Of a stretch of DNA of 64,000 bases, positions 43,446 through 56,700 are shown piece by piece. Below the pieces are notes generated by a model. It was given only the letters and a program-made list of their open reading frames with translations, was not told the DNA's origin and searched no databases. Each line of letters starts with the position of its first letter. Within the stretch, counting starts at the first letter, position 1. Source of the stretch: Platycnemis pennipes (lineage: Eukaryota > Arthropoda > Insecta > Odonata > Platycnemididae). Position numbers and translations under genes: made by a program. The stretch covers positions 6,141,131 to 6,205,130 of the forward strand of contig OW121854.1 of the NCBI GenBank assembly GCA_933228895.1. The letters run 5' to 3'.

Positions 43446-46400
43446 CGCTCCACACGGCATCCGTCAGGTTTAGGATAACTCTTGCTACCCACACCAAACA
43501 ATTTGCCACCAATGTGATCAGGTATACACACACATGCCTTCCTCATGCAGATGATGCATCCTGATACCTGATAGAGGGTCGTTATTGGTTGATAACCTAC
43601 GTGCTTTGCGCTCGCTATCCGCCTCCTGTTAGCGCCGGCATCCTAAATGCGTGAATTGTGGCGATCACTTTGAATCCGTGCATCCCAGCCCCCGTTGGAT
43701 TAGTGGCGCCATCCGCCCAGCAATGGGCCACCACTGCCCGCGTGTGACCCCTTCCTTCCCTTCATCTCCTCCCGCAGTGCACACCCTTGTATGAACGCAA
43801 GGGCATCCCGCGCAATCAGGGACACACTGATGAATATTCACCATCCTGCCACCAGGCCTCCCTTTACCCGGCATTGGTTAGTTGCAGGGTAGTCACGAAA
43901 CAGGGTATGCGCGTTATCCCGAGAGAAACTTCAAAATCCGGAACTCTTCGGGGAATTTTGTGGAAATTAATGATGGTTCTCCTTAGTCGGGGAATTTCAT
44001 GGGAAGGCATTCAAAGGATCGCTTGATCGAGCACGCCTTTATGCCCCGCCTCTTGTTATATCCCTGATGGAATATTCATGTGGTGATTACTGCCGATACC
44101 GATTGGCAGAAATTGAAATGATAATGATCAGAAGAAGTGAAAATCGTGGCTGCATTTCAGCGCTGTAGATGCAGAACAGAAAACTTGAAGTCGGGGATCT
44201 ATCTGAAAAGTTCAAGTTTTTCGTCACCGCGCAATGGAATGTGTTAGTCTTTTGTAATTAGTGGGATTGTTTAAATTATTTCAGATACGTAATTTTGCTT
44301 AAAAATATTTTTTTTCTGGTTGTCTTACTCAAGTGTAGTTCTTATGGAACTACTAACTTTTATTTAGTTTCAACATGCTTCGCATAGCTTTACAACCGAA
44401 AACATTTCATTCCTGGCTTTTTTAATGTGTACAAATGAATTTTTGAATTTAACTTAAGCGTAGCAATGACGCTGTTAAAAATAATGTAAGAATTAATGAA
44501 TATTGATGTTGCTATAGAATTTTATCATTTTTAATTTTTTACACTTTTGTGAAAGCAACGAGTCTTGGAAATTATAACTATAGACATTTACGTAGAGGTG
44601 TAGGTTAAGAAACATTCAACATGCACCGATTCACTTATTAAACAGAATAGTGATTCGATATTCCATATGACATTAGATAATTATACATGCATAATAATGT
44701 CTTATTTGTTGACTTGAACTCGATTTATTTAGTGTTTGTGTTATTTGGTGTTTTTTCCAAGGATTCTTTTGCAAATTAAATTATTGATTTGAAGGAATTA
44801 CTGTCCAAAATTCAGCGGCATACCGATCGATGTATTCTTGCCCAGTTTTGACGAAAATACCCTGCTCAATCTTCCTCCGGTAACTACCTACAAATGCCAA
44901 AATGGACCAAAATAAGAAAGCTCATGCTCTTCGCAGGAAATCAAAGTCCCCTCGACGAAGAATTGGATTTTTCGAGGAAATTGCAAAGAAGATTGTTAGA
45001 TAATATGTGGCAGCGTAAATATTATGTTGCCGATGATAAAGCTTGGCAAGTTCTCTCCTTTAGCCCCAAGTATATAATTACATTGCTTGGAATAGTACAT
45101 AGTCATCTGCAATGTTAACGTCGCGTATTCTTCTGGAGGCTTTTGTTCAAATTTGGCAACGAGGAAGGCAGTTATAAACTAGACAGAGAAGGTGATCAGA
45201 GAATTTTGCGATACTGGTGAAGGAGAGTTTAATGTGAGACAGTCCATCATCCAGTGATCCTCCGTGGTGGGGACTGCTCGTCAGTGCAATCCACATGATC
45301 TTGATAGCGGAAATAAAATTGATGGGCCCGGGCATTTTCATGATCAATAGAAATAAATTACGCTTTGGATGACTTTTGGGAAAAGCCTGAAAAGTATTAT
45401 TGCACTCACAGGATGAGTATACGTTGTAACGCTTGATGCTATGATTATGAAGGTTTTATAATTGTTATAGTACTTTTATTACTTTTAATGAATCAATACT
45501 TTCTGTTGCAGTATTTGATCTGTTTTGAGAAGTTTGTTTATGGAGATAATGGAGTGAGGGAGTTGGAATGTACTGAGTGTCACTCATATAAGAATGTTTC
45601 CTTGGATTTAAAGAAATACATAAGCTGGTATGCCCATGATGAAAGAAATAATTTTTAAGTAGAACAACGTTTAATCCTTTTCGTTTAAGTGGAATTAAGG
45701 TTCCAGTTGGGTAGAAATTACATAAAAGAAAATGGATTTAGAAATTAGATAAAGTATGGTGAAAACAAAGTAAAAGGCAAGGAGATATAGTACCACACTT
45801 AAACCAATGAGAATCATCCTGGGCCACGTAGCAGGGGAGGGGAAATTAGTTAACATTTGACGAAACACAATTTGTGCTACATCTGCTTGACTGGCTGAAC
45901 GAAAGTGAATATTCAACCTCCCATGGAAAGGGATAACATCACTTACAATGAGTGATGCAGTACTTTTCGAAATTCATTTTCTTATATTTAAAGTGAGAAT
46001 TTTATACATCTTTGTATAAGGTTAATCTTGCACTGCATTCAACCCCGGAAATTAGAGGAGGTTTCATTCACACTTAGCCCTGGGAGTAAATTATTAGAGG
46101 ACCAGAAAATAAAAGAAAACTAATAATTTGGGATGTGATTAAAATATCTCCTTTTTATTGTTTGTTGAATATGCTTCTAAAATGTATTAATTAAATTTCA
46201 AACTCCACTTCATACTGTGGCCTTAAAAAAATCTTAGGTAAACCAGTGCAGTACTGCAGTCATTTCTTTAGCAGTGCATGAATGAATAACACCGTTGTTC
46301 TTTAATTCATGTAAATGCATTTATTTGGATTTCGTTGTCATTTTAGTGTAATAGTAAATTATTTAGACGTTGCTAATTTAGCTTTGAAACGCACGAAAAA

Positions 46401-46494
46401 GTATTCATTGATACGAAAACATTTTTGTTTTAATGCGTTTTAATAATTTAATTGCTGTAATAATTGTAGTTTTCGTGAACAAGAATTAGGTTTG
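43446..46494. other. No recognised feature (3 kb)
   Basis: A GC-rich segment at 43600-44060 has open frames without known domains. 44060-46494 is AT-rich; frames at 44894-45118 and 45695-45916 are unrecognised. Confidence 0.45.
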
Positions 46495-46740
46495 AAGTAA
46501 AAAGTGAATATGGTTGGTATGGTGGTCTGGCCTTCCATTCCAAAGACTTGAGTTTAAATACCGGCAGTGGCTGAGATTTTAAATTCTTACACCGGCCCCC
46601 AAGGGAGTGCTTTGTGGAGATCACTTCGAAGTCAGTACTCTGCCTGTCAGATGGTACGTTAAACCTTGGAACCCTTGGCGTCATAAGCGAAGAGCAGGAT
46701 ATTGTCGACACCGGGTTTCTCTTTAGCCTTCGTACACTTT
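46495..46740 (+). repeat. S1 SINE, plus orientation, diverged
   Basis: Head GGTTGGTATGGTGGTCTGGC ... GAGTTTAAATACCGGCAGTG is a worn tRNA-like region. The body has CAGATGGTACGTTAAACCTT GG and GTCGACACCGGGTTTCTCTT, complements of the family blocks seen at 120-240. Confidence 0.7.
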
Positions 46741-47871
46741 CTAAACTAAAATCTCTTCCCAAATGCTCTCTCTTATTATATAGAGTGCGGTAGGCCGTTG
46801 CAATTGTTCACCTTCCCTGAGGCTACACTTCTAATTCAAAGGAAAAATCCACTAACGACTGAGGCCGCTAACTCTTAACCGTGACCTCGCGGGTGTACTT
46901 CACAAAATTATGCCTGTGTTCGTTTTTTCCTCAGAATTAGTGAAAGCATGATGTTTTCAGGGGATGGTGAAGAAGTTTTACGCAAATGTTAGATAGAATT
47001 ATCGAAAGCCGGTTTTTCCATCGTATTTCTTCAAGTTACTCAACTTAAATCCTAGCTGAGTACACTTACTCGTAAATGTTCCCACTAAAATTGAGCCTCA
47101 AATTAAATTTTTTACAACGCATTACAATGAAGGAAATGACTTTTATCGATTAAGTGTTGTTTTTTGCGTTTATGGATGTAGACTGTTCATGTAGTATATT
47201 TCAGAAACATTTTAAAAATAATGTGGAACATACGCATAATACAAATGTTTACTGCTGGACTCCCATACGTTTTTGCGGATATACACTCTAAAACTTGAGC
47301 CAATGAAGAGGACAGAAACATGGAAATATTCCGACCATAAACTTAATGGCAAATAAGTTGAGCATCTTGACAAGAGACATCCTCAGTAGAGTGGGACTAT
47401 AAATCCGGGACTTTATTGATGTTGACCGATTTGAATCAGGGAAGAAGACGATCAGAAAAAGAGCCCATTTGGGCTCTCGGAAGCTATGAGGGACTTGGAG
47501 AGAAAAATAGGCCTTAAATGCGGAATAAGATTGTTTTCTCTTGGGGGCTGGGAGGGGGGGGGATATTGCGTGGGTGGGTTCGGGGAAGGGAGTCCTGGGG
47601 GTGAGGGGTTCAGGAATGCCGGTGCCTGCCATCTGATTGGCCCACCATAAATTTCGACGGGGAGAGGGGGTTTGGTTTGGCGACGAGTCGGCTGCCGTTA
47701 GGGTGGTGTGTGTGTGAATGTGGGTTGCCGGGGGGGGGGGGGGGGGGGGCATGTATCTATACACAGGGTGAGTACTCACGCAGAGCAAAGAATGGACGGT
47801 TTCGGCTTGGATCGACGGTTTGTGCGATGGAAATGAGATAAAAATCGATCCACGAAACTGCCAAATATATT
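46741..47871. other. No recognised gene; poly-G tract 47729-47749
   Basis: A 206-codon minus-strand frame (47288-47908) runs through GT/CA-rich and poly-G low-complexity DNA and has no domain. Most likely chance. Confidence 0.45.
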
Positions 47872-47899
47872 TTACATCTACGCGAACCTCTGCAAGCCA
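47872..47899 (-). mobile_element. CR1-type LINE 3' terminus, left part of split copy
   Basis: ACATCTACGCGAACCTCTGC AAGCCA is the family terminus. It resumes at 48308 after an insertion. Confidence 0.6.
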
Positions 47900-48307
47900 G
47901 TGGCGCACTCAGAAATGTTTTATGGGAGTGGGGGGGGGGGGGGGGGGACAGACACCCGAACGATATTTTGCGAATTGTAACCAAATTGTGATTTTATTCA
48001 GTATACTTTGAATGTTAGTAGGCCATATTAGTTATTCCATATATGCATTCTATTAGTTGCTATATCACACATTTAGTCATAATCTCTTAGGCCATAATTA
48101 GTTCTAGTAAATAGTTATGTGTCACAGCACAGATAAAAGAGCCTTTCTTTTGTCTTTGGAGCAGTCAAAGTCGAGTAAAATGCTGCAACAAGTTTTTCCT
48201 ACTTTTCCAATTGCTGCTACCAAGTGACTGTGACTTCTCAACTGAAGATTAATTTGGGTTTTGTAGAGAGCTAAGGGGGAGCCGTTCCCCCCCCCTCCCT
48301 TGTGGAT
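47900..48307. mobile_element. About 408-bp insertion in CR1, class undetermined
   Basis: Starts GTGGCGCACTCAGAAATG with a G-run at about 47929-47947 and ends with a C-run and CCCTTGTGGAT. The CR1 consensus (GCAAGCCACYTCGAGGG) is interrupted exactly here. GCCA is present on both sides and could be a 4-bp duplication, or the start may be CAGTGGCG as in hAT ends. The facing G and C runs make a partial inverted repeat. Confidence 0.5.
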
Positions 48308-48993
48308 GCCACTTCGAGGGTGTGTGGCAGAGGATAAAGACCACCAAACATGCACAATTGGCATGCAACTAAAATACTGCATGGAAAAATACTACATAAT
48401 AACATGCAGCTAGATGCAGTAACTACATAGTAATGAAGGGATTGGTTGTTAATACATGCATCATTCACCGCAGACTACAATATTTCACCTACCTATCCCT
48501 TTGCTATGCTGCCTATTGCGTTCTCTTATAGCACGGAGGAAAAATAACATTTTGAATGACAATGACATTTTCAATCTATCAGTACGATAATCTACCTGTC
48601 TATTGTTATTTATCTGGCCGAGTCTAGCATATTAAGCTGGCGTTTTTAATTCATACCTAACGTCTTTAGTACAGCTATCAGTTTTGAAATTCTGCAATAG
48701 ATTTAATCTGTACTTTAACCTACGATTTCCTAACGTTTTCCAACCTATTTTTTTATTAAATTTAATACATTACTAAACCTATCGTAGGGCCTTTTAACAT
48801 ACCTAGCTGCTCTACGCTGCACACTGTCTAGTTCTCTGATCTACCTATTTTACTCGGATCCCATACACTGGCCACATATCCAAGGTGGGAAAGGCTCACT
48901 AGTGGAAAGTAGCATCGCCCTTTTGTCTTCTCATCACATTTCCTAATTGCTCTTTTAATAAATCCTAGCTTTTTCTTGGCTTGGCCGCATATT
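48308..48993 (-). mobile_element. CR1-type LINE C-terminus and 3' UTR, right part of split copy
   Basis: From CACTTCGAGGGTGTGTGGCA through UTR blocks shared with 36.3 and 37.5 kb, then coding remnants: QRSAAR-like (CTGCTCTACGCTGCACACTG TCTAGTTC), a VWDP block (TCGGATCCCATACACTGGCC) and, at the right end, an AKKKLGFIKRAIRKC-like stretch (48900-48985). The longest CR1 piece in the window; stops throughout. Confidence 0.75.
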
Positions 48994-51900
48994 TCCCCGA
49001 AGACTAGGCCGCACGGAGAAAGCCAAGGAAAAAGAATGAATGGGAAGAGTGGCCAAAGAAGACCTCGAATGTGATTGAAGGAGCAAGGAGTACCAAAAGG
49101 TTATAATTATTTTAAGATGAACAGCGTTGACGATTTAAGATTGGAATCGAGTGTTATAACCAATCTTCGTTTTGGTATGTGCTGGTGGATTGAATCTCAG
49201 CGGTTGAATTACGAGGGAATCTTTCTAGGGACCATGAAGTTGAGGAAAATGTAGCGAGTGATCCAATTCGTGTCGAGAGATGCTCACAAGACACCGAGAC
49301 CTCGAGTTGACCTCATTAGTCATCCCCTCTGCCTCCAGCTTTCTCAGTCCTCGTCCTTGCCGGGACAGTTCGGAATTAAAAATTGGCCAATTAAAAATAT
49401 TGAACCTCCTCAATCATGGCACGCGTTTGGTAGCATAATATAAAACTCGTGGTAAGAAAATAATCGATGTTTATGAATTTTATTCATAAATAGTATTAAG
49501 TCTGACGTTGTCTATTACATTCTTCTCTACGCAACAACGGTTAATCTTTTTGTGAAGAATGTATTTTTGGACGCATTTCAATTTTGGCACTAGTGATGAA
49601 ATTTTGTGGCCTAAATAGCAAAGAAATTGCCAATAATAGTTTGCATATAATGCTACCTACATATCTATGTAGTGAGTTAGAAATTATGGAAATTTTGAAC
49701 AGGTATAGCTATCCTTATTCACGACTGAATCCGTTTTAGATAGAAATTGTATATTTATTCTTCATTTCGATAAAGTTTCTGAGAAAAACTAACATCCACG
49801 TGTCCCTGCTGTTGATCGCGTTATGATCGCAAATTATTCTAACCTTCCACTCTCCTTTTCAACTAATTTTAATAAATTAAAAAAATATATTGTAATGAAT
49901 TTCAGGTAAATTTTGATATGCAACGTTTTACTTGCAATTGGATACTTTTTAGAGTCATTCACCTCAGATTTTTTGGTTTAAAAGTTACTAAACGCGAATA
50001 AATAGCAGAGAGTACTGCCCCTTTTAAATAGGCTCAGTGGCTCTTCTCTACGTGAGCTGGTCCGAAGCTCCATGTGCATCCCATGGTGTTCACTACGATA
50101 ATACCTACATCCTCCAACGAGAGAGAGAATAATAGAGAGAGAGAGAGAAAATTTACGCAGATCGCCTTTGGAGGATGGGGCGAAATGCATTGCACACTGG
50201 GGCGGCTTAGACCAGCTTTTTGGTACCAGCGGCTTACGTCATTCTACTGTTGTATTTTATGCAACATTTCATTTGTGTTGTTTCTTCTGTCCAAGATGGT
50301 TGACATCGAATTTTTCAAATTCTATTTGCAATTATTGACGGCAACATACAATGCTCTACATTCGCTATTTGTGCTAAATTATGAATTCGACCGTCATCGC
50401 GTACTTTCATCAAAAAAAAGCCGTTCGAAGAAGTTTGGTAGGTAACATTCCGACCTGAATTGCTGACGTCTCGGGATTGAACCCCTGGTGCCTGATGTTG
50501 TCTTTATATCAGGGCTAAGCTTAGGGTATACTGTGCGTTCTAACGTAAACAGTTGTAGAATCTGAAAGCCGGATTTCACTACAGGTTTTCATTTTAACTC
50601 CACATCATTTTCTTTTATCTCTTACCTAGAATTTTACCACCTACTCTACCATCCTGCCCGTAATTGCTGAGGGAGTTTGCCTACACAGCATATGCTGCTT
50701 GTCTTTCTTTATTTAATTCCCTCTCTGAATATGAACGCCCCTTTCTTGATTCCTTTCAAACGTACATTCCCCATTTGTTCTTTAGAAGCGTATCTCTAAC
50801 GTCCTCAGCCTATTCCAATCTCCTGTTACCTCTCCTTTCCAATTCGGACCCTAAGACGCATAGCAGTAAACGAACATCCTCAAAATCATTTCTCTGAGGT
50901 TTTTCAAGTGATCTCTATTTTCTTCCTCTCTATTAACTCTTAAACTTTCACATCAAAATTTCACCCCAGTGAAAATTTTCAAAAAATATCATTGGTTCTA
51001 CGTTCCTTGTGGCAGAAGTATATTGACGTTTTTCGAAGCCCAAATTATTGAGGATATCTATTATATTGTCTAATATATTGAGTCAATATCGATACTTGTG
51101 GTATGTATCAACCAACTTTCCCTATGTTAACCTGTTCCCTATGTTATCTTGTTACAGACCTAGCTGCGATGGGCATTTGCTCCCTCTCTCTCTCTTAAGC
51201 TGTTATTCAACTCCATGGGCAATCCATAGTTTACATTCTTCCATTTTTCCTCTCCTTCATCTTTGCAATCCTCACGTCTGAGCAAGTAAGGAATTTCAGC
51301 GGCATTTAAGCCCAGAAATCATTCCCTACTATCAGCTGTTTCACTTATTTTACTGCCCCTTTTATTCATTGCTATATTTCTCCTAAACTTCTTCACTTTT
51401 ATCAACTAATTCCCTTCGTAATTTGCTGAATTGTTGCAACCATCCCCCTTTACTATTGGTAACACTTCTGCTATCCATTTTTTTTTTAAATATTCATAAC
51501 CGTTTCATCATACCTACTATAGTGTTGTATTTTATCCACTTTAATAAGTGTATTCACATGATGTATTCATTTATTCATCCACCCACGTTTCTTTAATTTC
51601 TTATTTCTTTCCGTTATTCAAACTCATTGATACTCAGTGATTTTACCTGGCACCTTAAAAAAATGCCAACATATAGTTTGGCGCTAATATCTCATGCCCA
51701 CTAAGTTTGCAAGTTGAGCCAAGTATTGGTAGCTAATAGGGTAGTTTCCTATTATTTTTTTATTGTCTTGATCGAAAGTTTATAACCTCTGGAGTACGTG
51801 TTTTAAGCCTTTCGATTTTTAAAGGACGTTAAGTATTTTTCCTCATTAATTAAAAAGTGAAAAAAATCAATGGGGAATGGGGAACTTGATGCAATAGGAT

Positions 51901-52512
51901 ACGCGCGTTTCGTCTGCGGATGCGTTGCGGGAGATGAAGATCCGAGATTGGAATTTTCGGATTGGTCCGTGCGCATCGTCCCCTGTCGGAGGGGGGGGGG
52001 GGGGAAGAGCTCATGGGAAGGGGGGACGGCCATCTAGACGCTCACTTCGAAACTTGCCACTTTATCAGAAGACCCGTTCCTTCAGGACGCGATGCCCAGA
52101 TAAGGAGCTCCCCGTCTCGACTTGGGGAGAGTGAGACGCCTTGCTTTCCGCTGGGGCCTCCGCGCCGACGCCTTCCATGGACTCTCCCTGTCAACTGATT
52201 CATGGGCGCACCCCTCTCGTCAACCCTCTGCGCCAATTGCCATCCCCCCCCCCGTAACTATGGCCTGTCTTTCCTGCAGCAATATGCCACCCCCTCAACC
52301 GGCTCTCCCCACTTTTCTGCGCCTTATTCACCCCACCCCCATCCATCCCATCCTCTTCTCTCCAGCATCATTTTCTGAGGAAGGAGACTACGTTTATGGT
52401 CCAGTGGAATTAACTTATTTTGCGACCAAAGTCGGAAGGATTCCAAAATTCGTCTAAATATGAGGCAAAAGCTTTGTTACTAATGGAAATGTCTGTCTTT
52501 GGTTTTCAAGTA
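48994..52512. other. No recognised feature (3.5 kb)
   Basis: A GA microsatellite lies at 50110-50148. G- and C-runs lie at 51986-52001 and 52244-52252 in a GC-rich block (51900-52400). Open frames (for example 50074-50445, 52122-52457) have no recognised domain. Confidence 0.45.
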
Positions 52513-53052
52513 TATCATCATCATCAAGGGTCGACAATCATAGGATTGGTTTGACGCAGCACTCCACTCGATTCTTCTATCGGCCAACCTCTTCATACCA
52601 ACGTAGTTCCTCTATTTCAAGTCCTTTACGACCTGTTCCATGCATCTCATGCGAGGCCTGCCTTTTCCATTCTTCCCGTTCACTTTTCCCTCGACGATTG
52701 TCTTCATCAGGCCATCGTGTCTCAAGATGTGGCCAATTAAGTTGTCCCGTCTTCTTTTCATTGTTTTCAGCAGAATTCTCTTTTCTCCCACTCTTCTTTG
52801 GACTTAATTTGTCACTCGGTCGATCCATTGTACCATCATCATTCTTCGGTATCACCACATTTCAAATGCTTCCACCCTTTTATTCTCCGCTGCTGTCATC
52901 GTCCAAGCCTCACTGCCGTAAAGAAACATGCTCCAGATATACGTTTTGATGAATTGCTTCCTCACTTCCAAGCTTGTATTTCCAGCTGTGAGTAGATTCT
53001 TCTTTTGATAGAATGCCGTCTTTGCCTGGGCTATTCTACTCTTTATTTCTTT
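52513..53052 (-). mobile_element. RTE LINE 3' fragment (540 bp)
   Basis: Minus strand. KSRIAQAKTAFYQKKNLLTA, then GNTSLEVRKQFIKTYIWSMF LYGSEAWTMTAAENKRVEAF and EMW (53058-52852) are intact; the rest to the tail (ATCATCATCATCAAGGGTCG ACAATCATAGGATTGG) contains frameshifts. Its 5' truncation point touches the 3' end of an S1 SINE. Confidence 0.9.
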
Positions 53053-53385
53053 CTTCAAGTTTTACCGCACTTATAATCGCTTAAAACAGGGAGGAAATGA
53101 ACAAGGAGAGGAATGAAAAGGTAAGGTGGAAGTGAGGAGAGAAACCTGGTGTTGGGATAAGCACCAGGGAGCCACAGCATTACGCCCTTCATCCTTACAT
53201 CCCGTCCGTCCGTCCGGCCGTCAGACCATCCGTCTGGCTGTATTGACCTTTAATATCTCTCCAGAAATCCCTCAAGTAGGGGCTTTCCAATGAAAAATAT
53301 CTTCCACCACCTGGATTAATACCTGGGCCTCATGGACGATAGGCTAATTTTCTAACCACTGTACTACCCCGACCACTACCACTAA
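53053..53385 (-). repeat. S1 SINE, full-length variant
   Basis: Head at right (GGTCGGGGTAGTACAGTGGT on the minus strand). Body AGAAACCTGGTGTTGGGATA and CAAGTAGGGGCTTTCCAATG. A CCGTCCGTCCGTCCGGCCGT tract (53208-53228) expands the usual CCGACGGACGGA block. 3' end TTCAAGTTTTACCGCAC. Confidence 0.75.
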
Positions 53386-53406
53386 CTAATGCGTTCATAT
53401 TCATTT

Positions 53407-53727
53407 CTGTTTTCAAGTCTGTTTCCACTCTCATAGGTGCTGCTTCGGGCAGAGAGTGGGAAGAGTACAAGGATGGGAATGAAAGGGAAAAGGGCAAGGG
53501 CTGAGAGAAACCCGGCATCGGCATTAGCCTACTCTTAGCGAAAAGGCGCCAAGGGGACCCAGGCTTAACGTCCCATCCAACGGAAGGAGTACTGTACTCG
53601 AATGTCCTCCACAAAACTCTCAAGTAGGGGCTGAGCGAAAAATGAATAATATTTTCCACTGCCACGGGGTTCATACCCGGACCCTCCCAGTGAGAGGCCA
53701 GTACTCTAACCTCTACACCTAATTAAT
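53407..53727 (-). repeat. S1 SINE, best-preserved full-length copy
   Basis: Head: minus-strand GTGTAGAGGTTAGAGTACTG GCC is the A-box region, B box near 53668-53680 (GGTATGAACCC). Body: AACCCGGCATCGGCATTAGC CTACTCTTAGCGAAA, TTAACGTCCCATCCAACGGA AGGAGTACTG, CAAGTAGGGGCTGAGCG. 3' end TTTTCAAGTCTGTTTCCA. Gives a good picture of the 320-bp family. Confidence 0.85.
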
Positions 53728-56700
53728 GGGATGCCTCACCAAAGATTAACATTTTAAAGTAAATATCGTTTGTTGAATCTATTTGCAAGGTTCGGGAATA
53801 AATTAGAATACGTAAACAGCAAGTGTGATTCTAAAATTTCGGATTGGATGAAAAAGTACAGCCAAATTCTGTGCGTAGTTTTGTTCGTTGGGTGTGGGGA
53901 GAGAAAAGAAAGCTAGCTGCCCCGACTCTTCGTTCAGCGAGGCTTGGACACATTGAAATCTACTTGACACTAAGATAAGTTCATTTTTTGGAGTAGTTTC
54001 TCCAGTGCTTATTAATTCCTCATATGCTGCAGTTGCTTCCGATAAAGATGCGCTCGGCTTGCTGTAGCTAGCTTACATGTGCACTCGCTGGATGCAGAAT
54101 GTACTATTTACTTGGCCCCAAGATCCCCATCATGGTGCTGTTTCCACGGAGAAAATGGATCCGGGAAGCATGACAAGCAAAAACTTGGTAGAAATGACGT
54201 GTGATTGCGGAGAAGCCTACTTTGAACTTCCATTCCCTTACCTTTTGCCTAGATCGAGTTAAGCGTTTAACGGGTATAATGGGCTGAATTCGCGCATGAT
54301 ATTATTATTCTGTGAACAACCACCAACATGATATTATTTTTGTCTTAACAACTAATAACTAATATTACATCTTAAACATTACTATTCATTCGTCTGCAAT
54401 TTAAAGCTTGCTTCTATAGATTCATCTTTTAGGCAATAATTCCGTCTAAACAGACCTCAATTCCCTTAGAGTTTATATCTAGTTTTAGACTGCATCATAT
54501 TCACTTATAGAATGTTGAAATCGGGAAAGGGATCATTCATGCATTGTGATTTACTTTATAAGTCGGTACTCAAAAGCAGAGTATACGCTTTGTGAATAAG
54601 CGTTATGAAGAGTCAAGTTTTGGGGAAATGCTTTTATTTCTGTTTTATGCCTCGCGTAAAATCACCTCGTGAAAGAAACTTTCATGACGCTTTTTATGGA
54701 ACTCTCTTCTATTGATTGTCGTTTGAATCCAATAAATCGCTTCATCATGCTCCAGATCCGTGCCTTTTCGTTTAAGTTTCTCACTTTGTTTGATGAAAGA
54801 CTTTGATGAAGTATTGCCTGATTGCAATAGTTTTGAAATACATCAAGCAGGAATGGCTGTCATAAATATCATGAAAAAATTTTTTTCGTTGTGTTTAATT
54901 TCAGAGAGCTTTTTTCAATGCATTTTCTATGCTTCTTGTTGTGAAAGCATTATATTGGATGACCACAGTAGATGACATCCATTCTCCAGTGCGATGTAGT
55001 TAACATCAAAAGAAATTTCTCCCCGTTTCTCGGTTTTTATTTTTGCAAGTATTTCGAATGCTTGGGTCGGGCCTGTATATTAAGAGGAAAAAGGAAAAAG
55101 AAACTTGTTTTTGTTTTTAACCTCTGCAAAAAATTGTCTTTGGTCAAGCTACCAGATAACGGTCGATCTGTATGTTTTAACAGTAATACTACGTTTACCT
55201 TCCACGTTTTGCCGCTCTTAAAGCTTCGTTTCATGATTCAATTTTGCTGTGACCAAACTTCCCCTGCGTCGCGAGAGTCATAAGAGAAGCGGACGAAATA
55301 TCGTGTCATTCGATAGTTATTCTTGCCGATTTTTTCTTCTTCGATTTTTGGTTTGCGCTTAAGTAAACTCTAGGGATCTGCCGTCTAAGGAAGGCCGTAA
55401 TTTTTTTACGGCCTAGAGAGATTTTTCAATTTTTATTTATTATGCTTTAGTATTGAACGACTTATAAACAACGACGAAATAAACAAGAAGAGAAATTAGT
55501 TATCTTATTCTGACGGAATTTATGAAGGAGAATAAGGTGATGGTTATGGGTGCCATAGTCAATTTATCCTCGTGAACCATTTCCAGCATTTGTGCCCTTC
55601 GCTTTGGCGTAGCTACGAACAGTCATTGCTGTTTACCGCGGCTTCTGCCTTAGCTCATTCCCACCTTCTCACGGACGGCCGTGAGCGCGCGATTATATCA
55701 CGAGGTGCGGCCACAACGTACGAATAAAGTTCAGTGTTTTGCATCGGGGTCAAGTGGCTGCCTCGACGCAGGGAGAACGGCTGACGGCGAATTGGCCGAG
55801 CGAGGGAATCGCCTAAATATTTCGCAGGGCCGCCGGAGTTAACCGGAGGCCTTCTCTTTTTGATGGGCCCATTAGCGTCCCTCCGGTGGTCGTTTGAGCC
55901 TTCATGCGGGCCCCTTCACTGCTAGCGGATGCCGAAACTGGGGCAAAGATGCCTTGCGTTGCGGTAGGGCGGGCGCCCTCGTCCCAGTCCATGACGCTGC
56001 TGAGGGCTGATGCATATCATTAGCCTTCTGCAGCGTTCAGGACGGCGGTAGTCGACCCCAGGAGGCAAGGAACTTCATGTAAAAGTAAAGAAAGACTTCA
56101 AGTGGGAATGCGTGAAACGTAATATACTCTGATGAGTAGAATGGCGTTTTCAGAATGTATTGTACAAGGTTCAATTCAAATTTACTAGAACCTTTGGTTT
56201 TCCTTTGCTGTAGTAAGGAGTTTATTTTCCGGTATTGATGGATCACTCCTACAAATACCCTTAAAATATTCTGAGTAAAATGTCACTGATATCCTTGGAC
56301 TTGGTTAGTAAACTGAGAGGTAAAATTTGTTTCCTCTTCGCAGCAGTGAGCTGAGTGGACTTCTTTTAAATTATGAAATGGAAAAAGCTTCACCAGTTCG
56401 CATTTATTAAGCTGGTTTTACTGTTTATTTCAATGAGATGCTCAGATCAAAATCAGGAGTGGCTATAGCAACAACTACTTTTTTATGTCAGAGCTTTATC
56501 AATTACCAAATAATTGATTGCCAAAACAGTTAATTGTACAGCACAACAGAGGTGTGTGGAAGGGAACGCAGCTTCTGCCATTTCTTGCGTGGTCCGTGTA
56601 GGCATTGCTCGCGAAGGAGGGAATTCATTTTTCACATTCGCGGTGAATAGTAAAAATATGTGAAGAGTAATATGACCCAAAAAGTTTGGTTAAGCTGTCT

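Noticed and set aside
47288..47908. 206-codon minus-strand open frame
   Set aside because: Runs through poly-G and GT-rich low-complexity DNA, no domain, overlaps a CR1 terminus.
50110..50148. GA-rich tract as regulatory element
   Set aside because: Simple microsatellite; no promoter or gene nearby to support a role.
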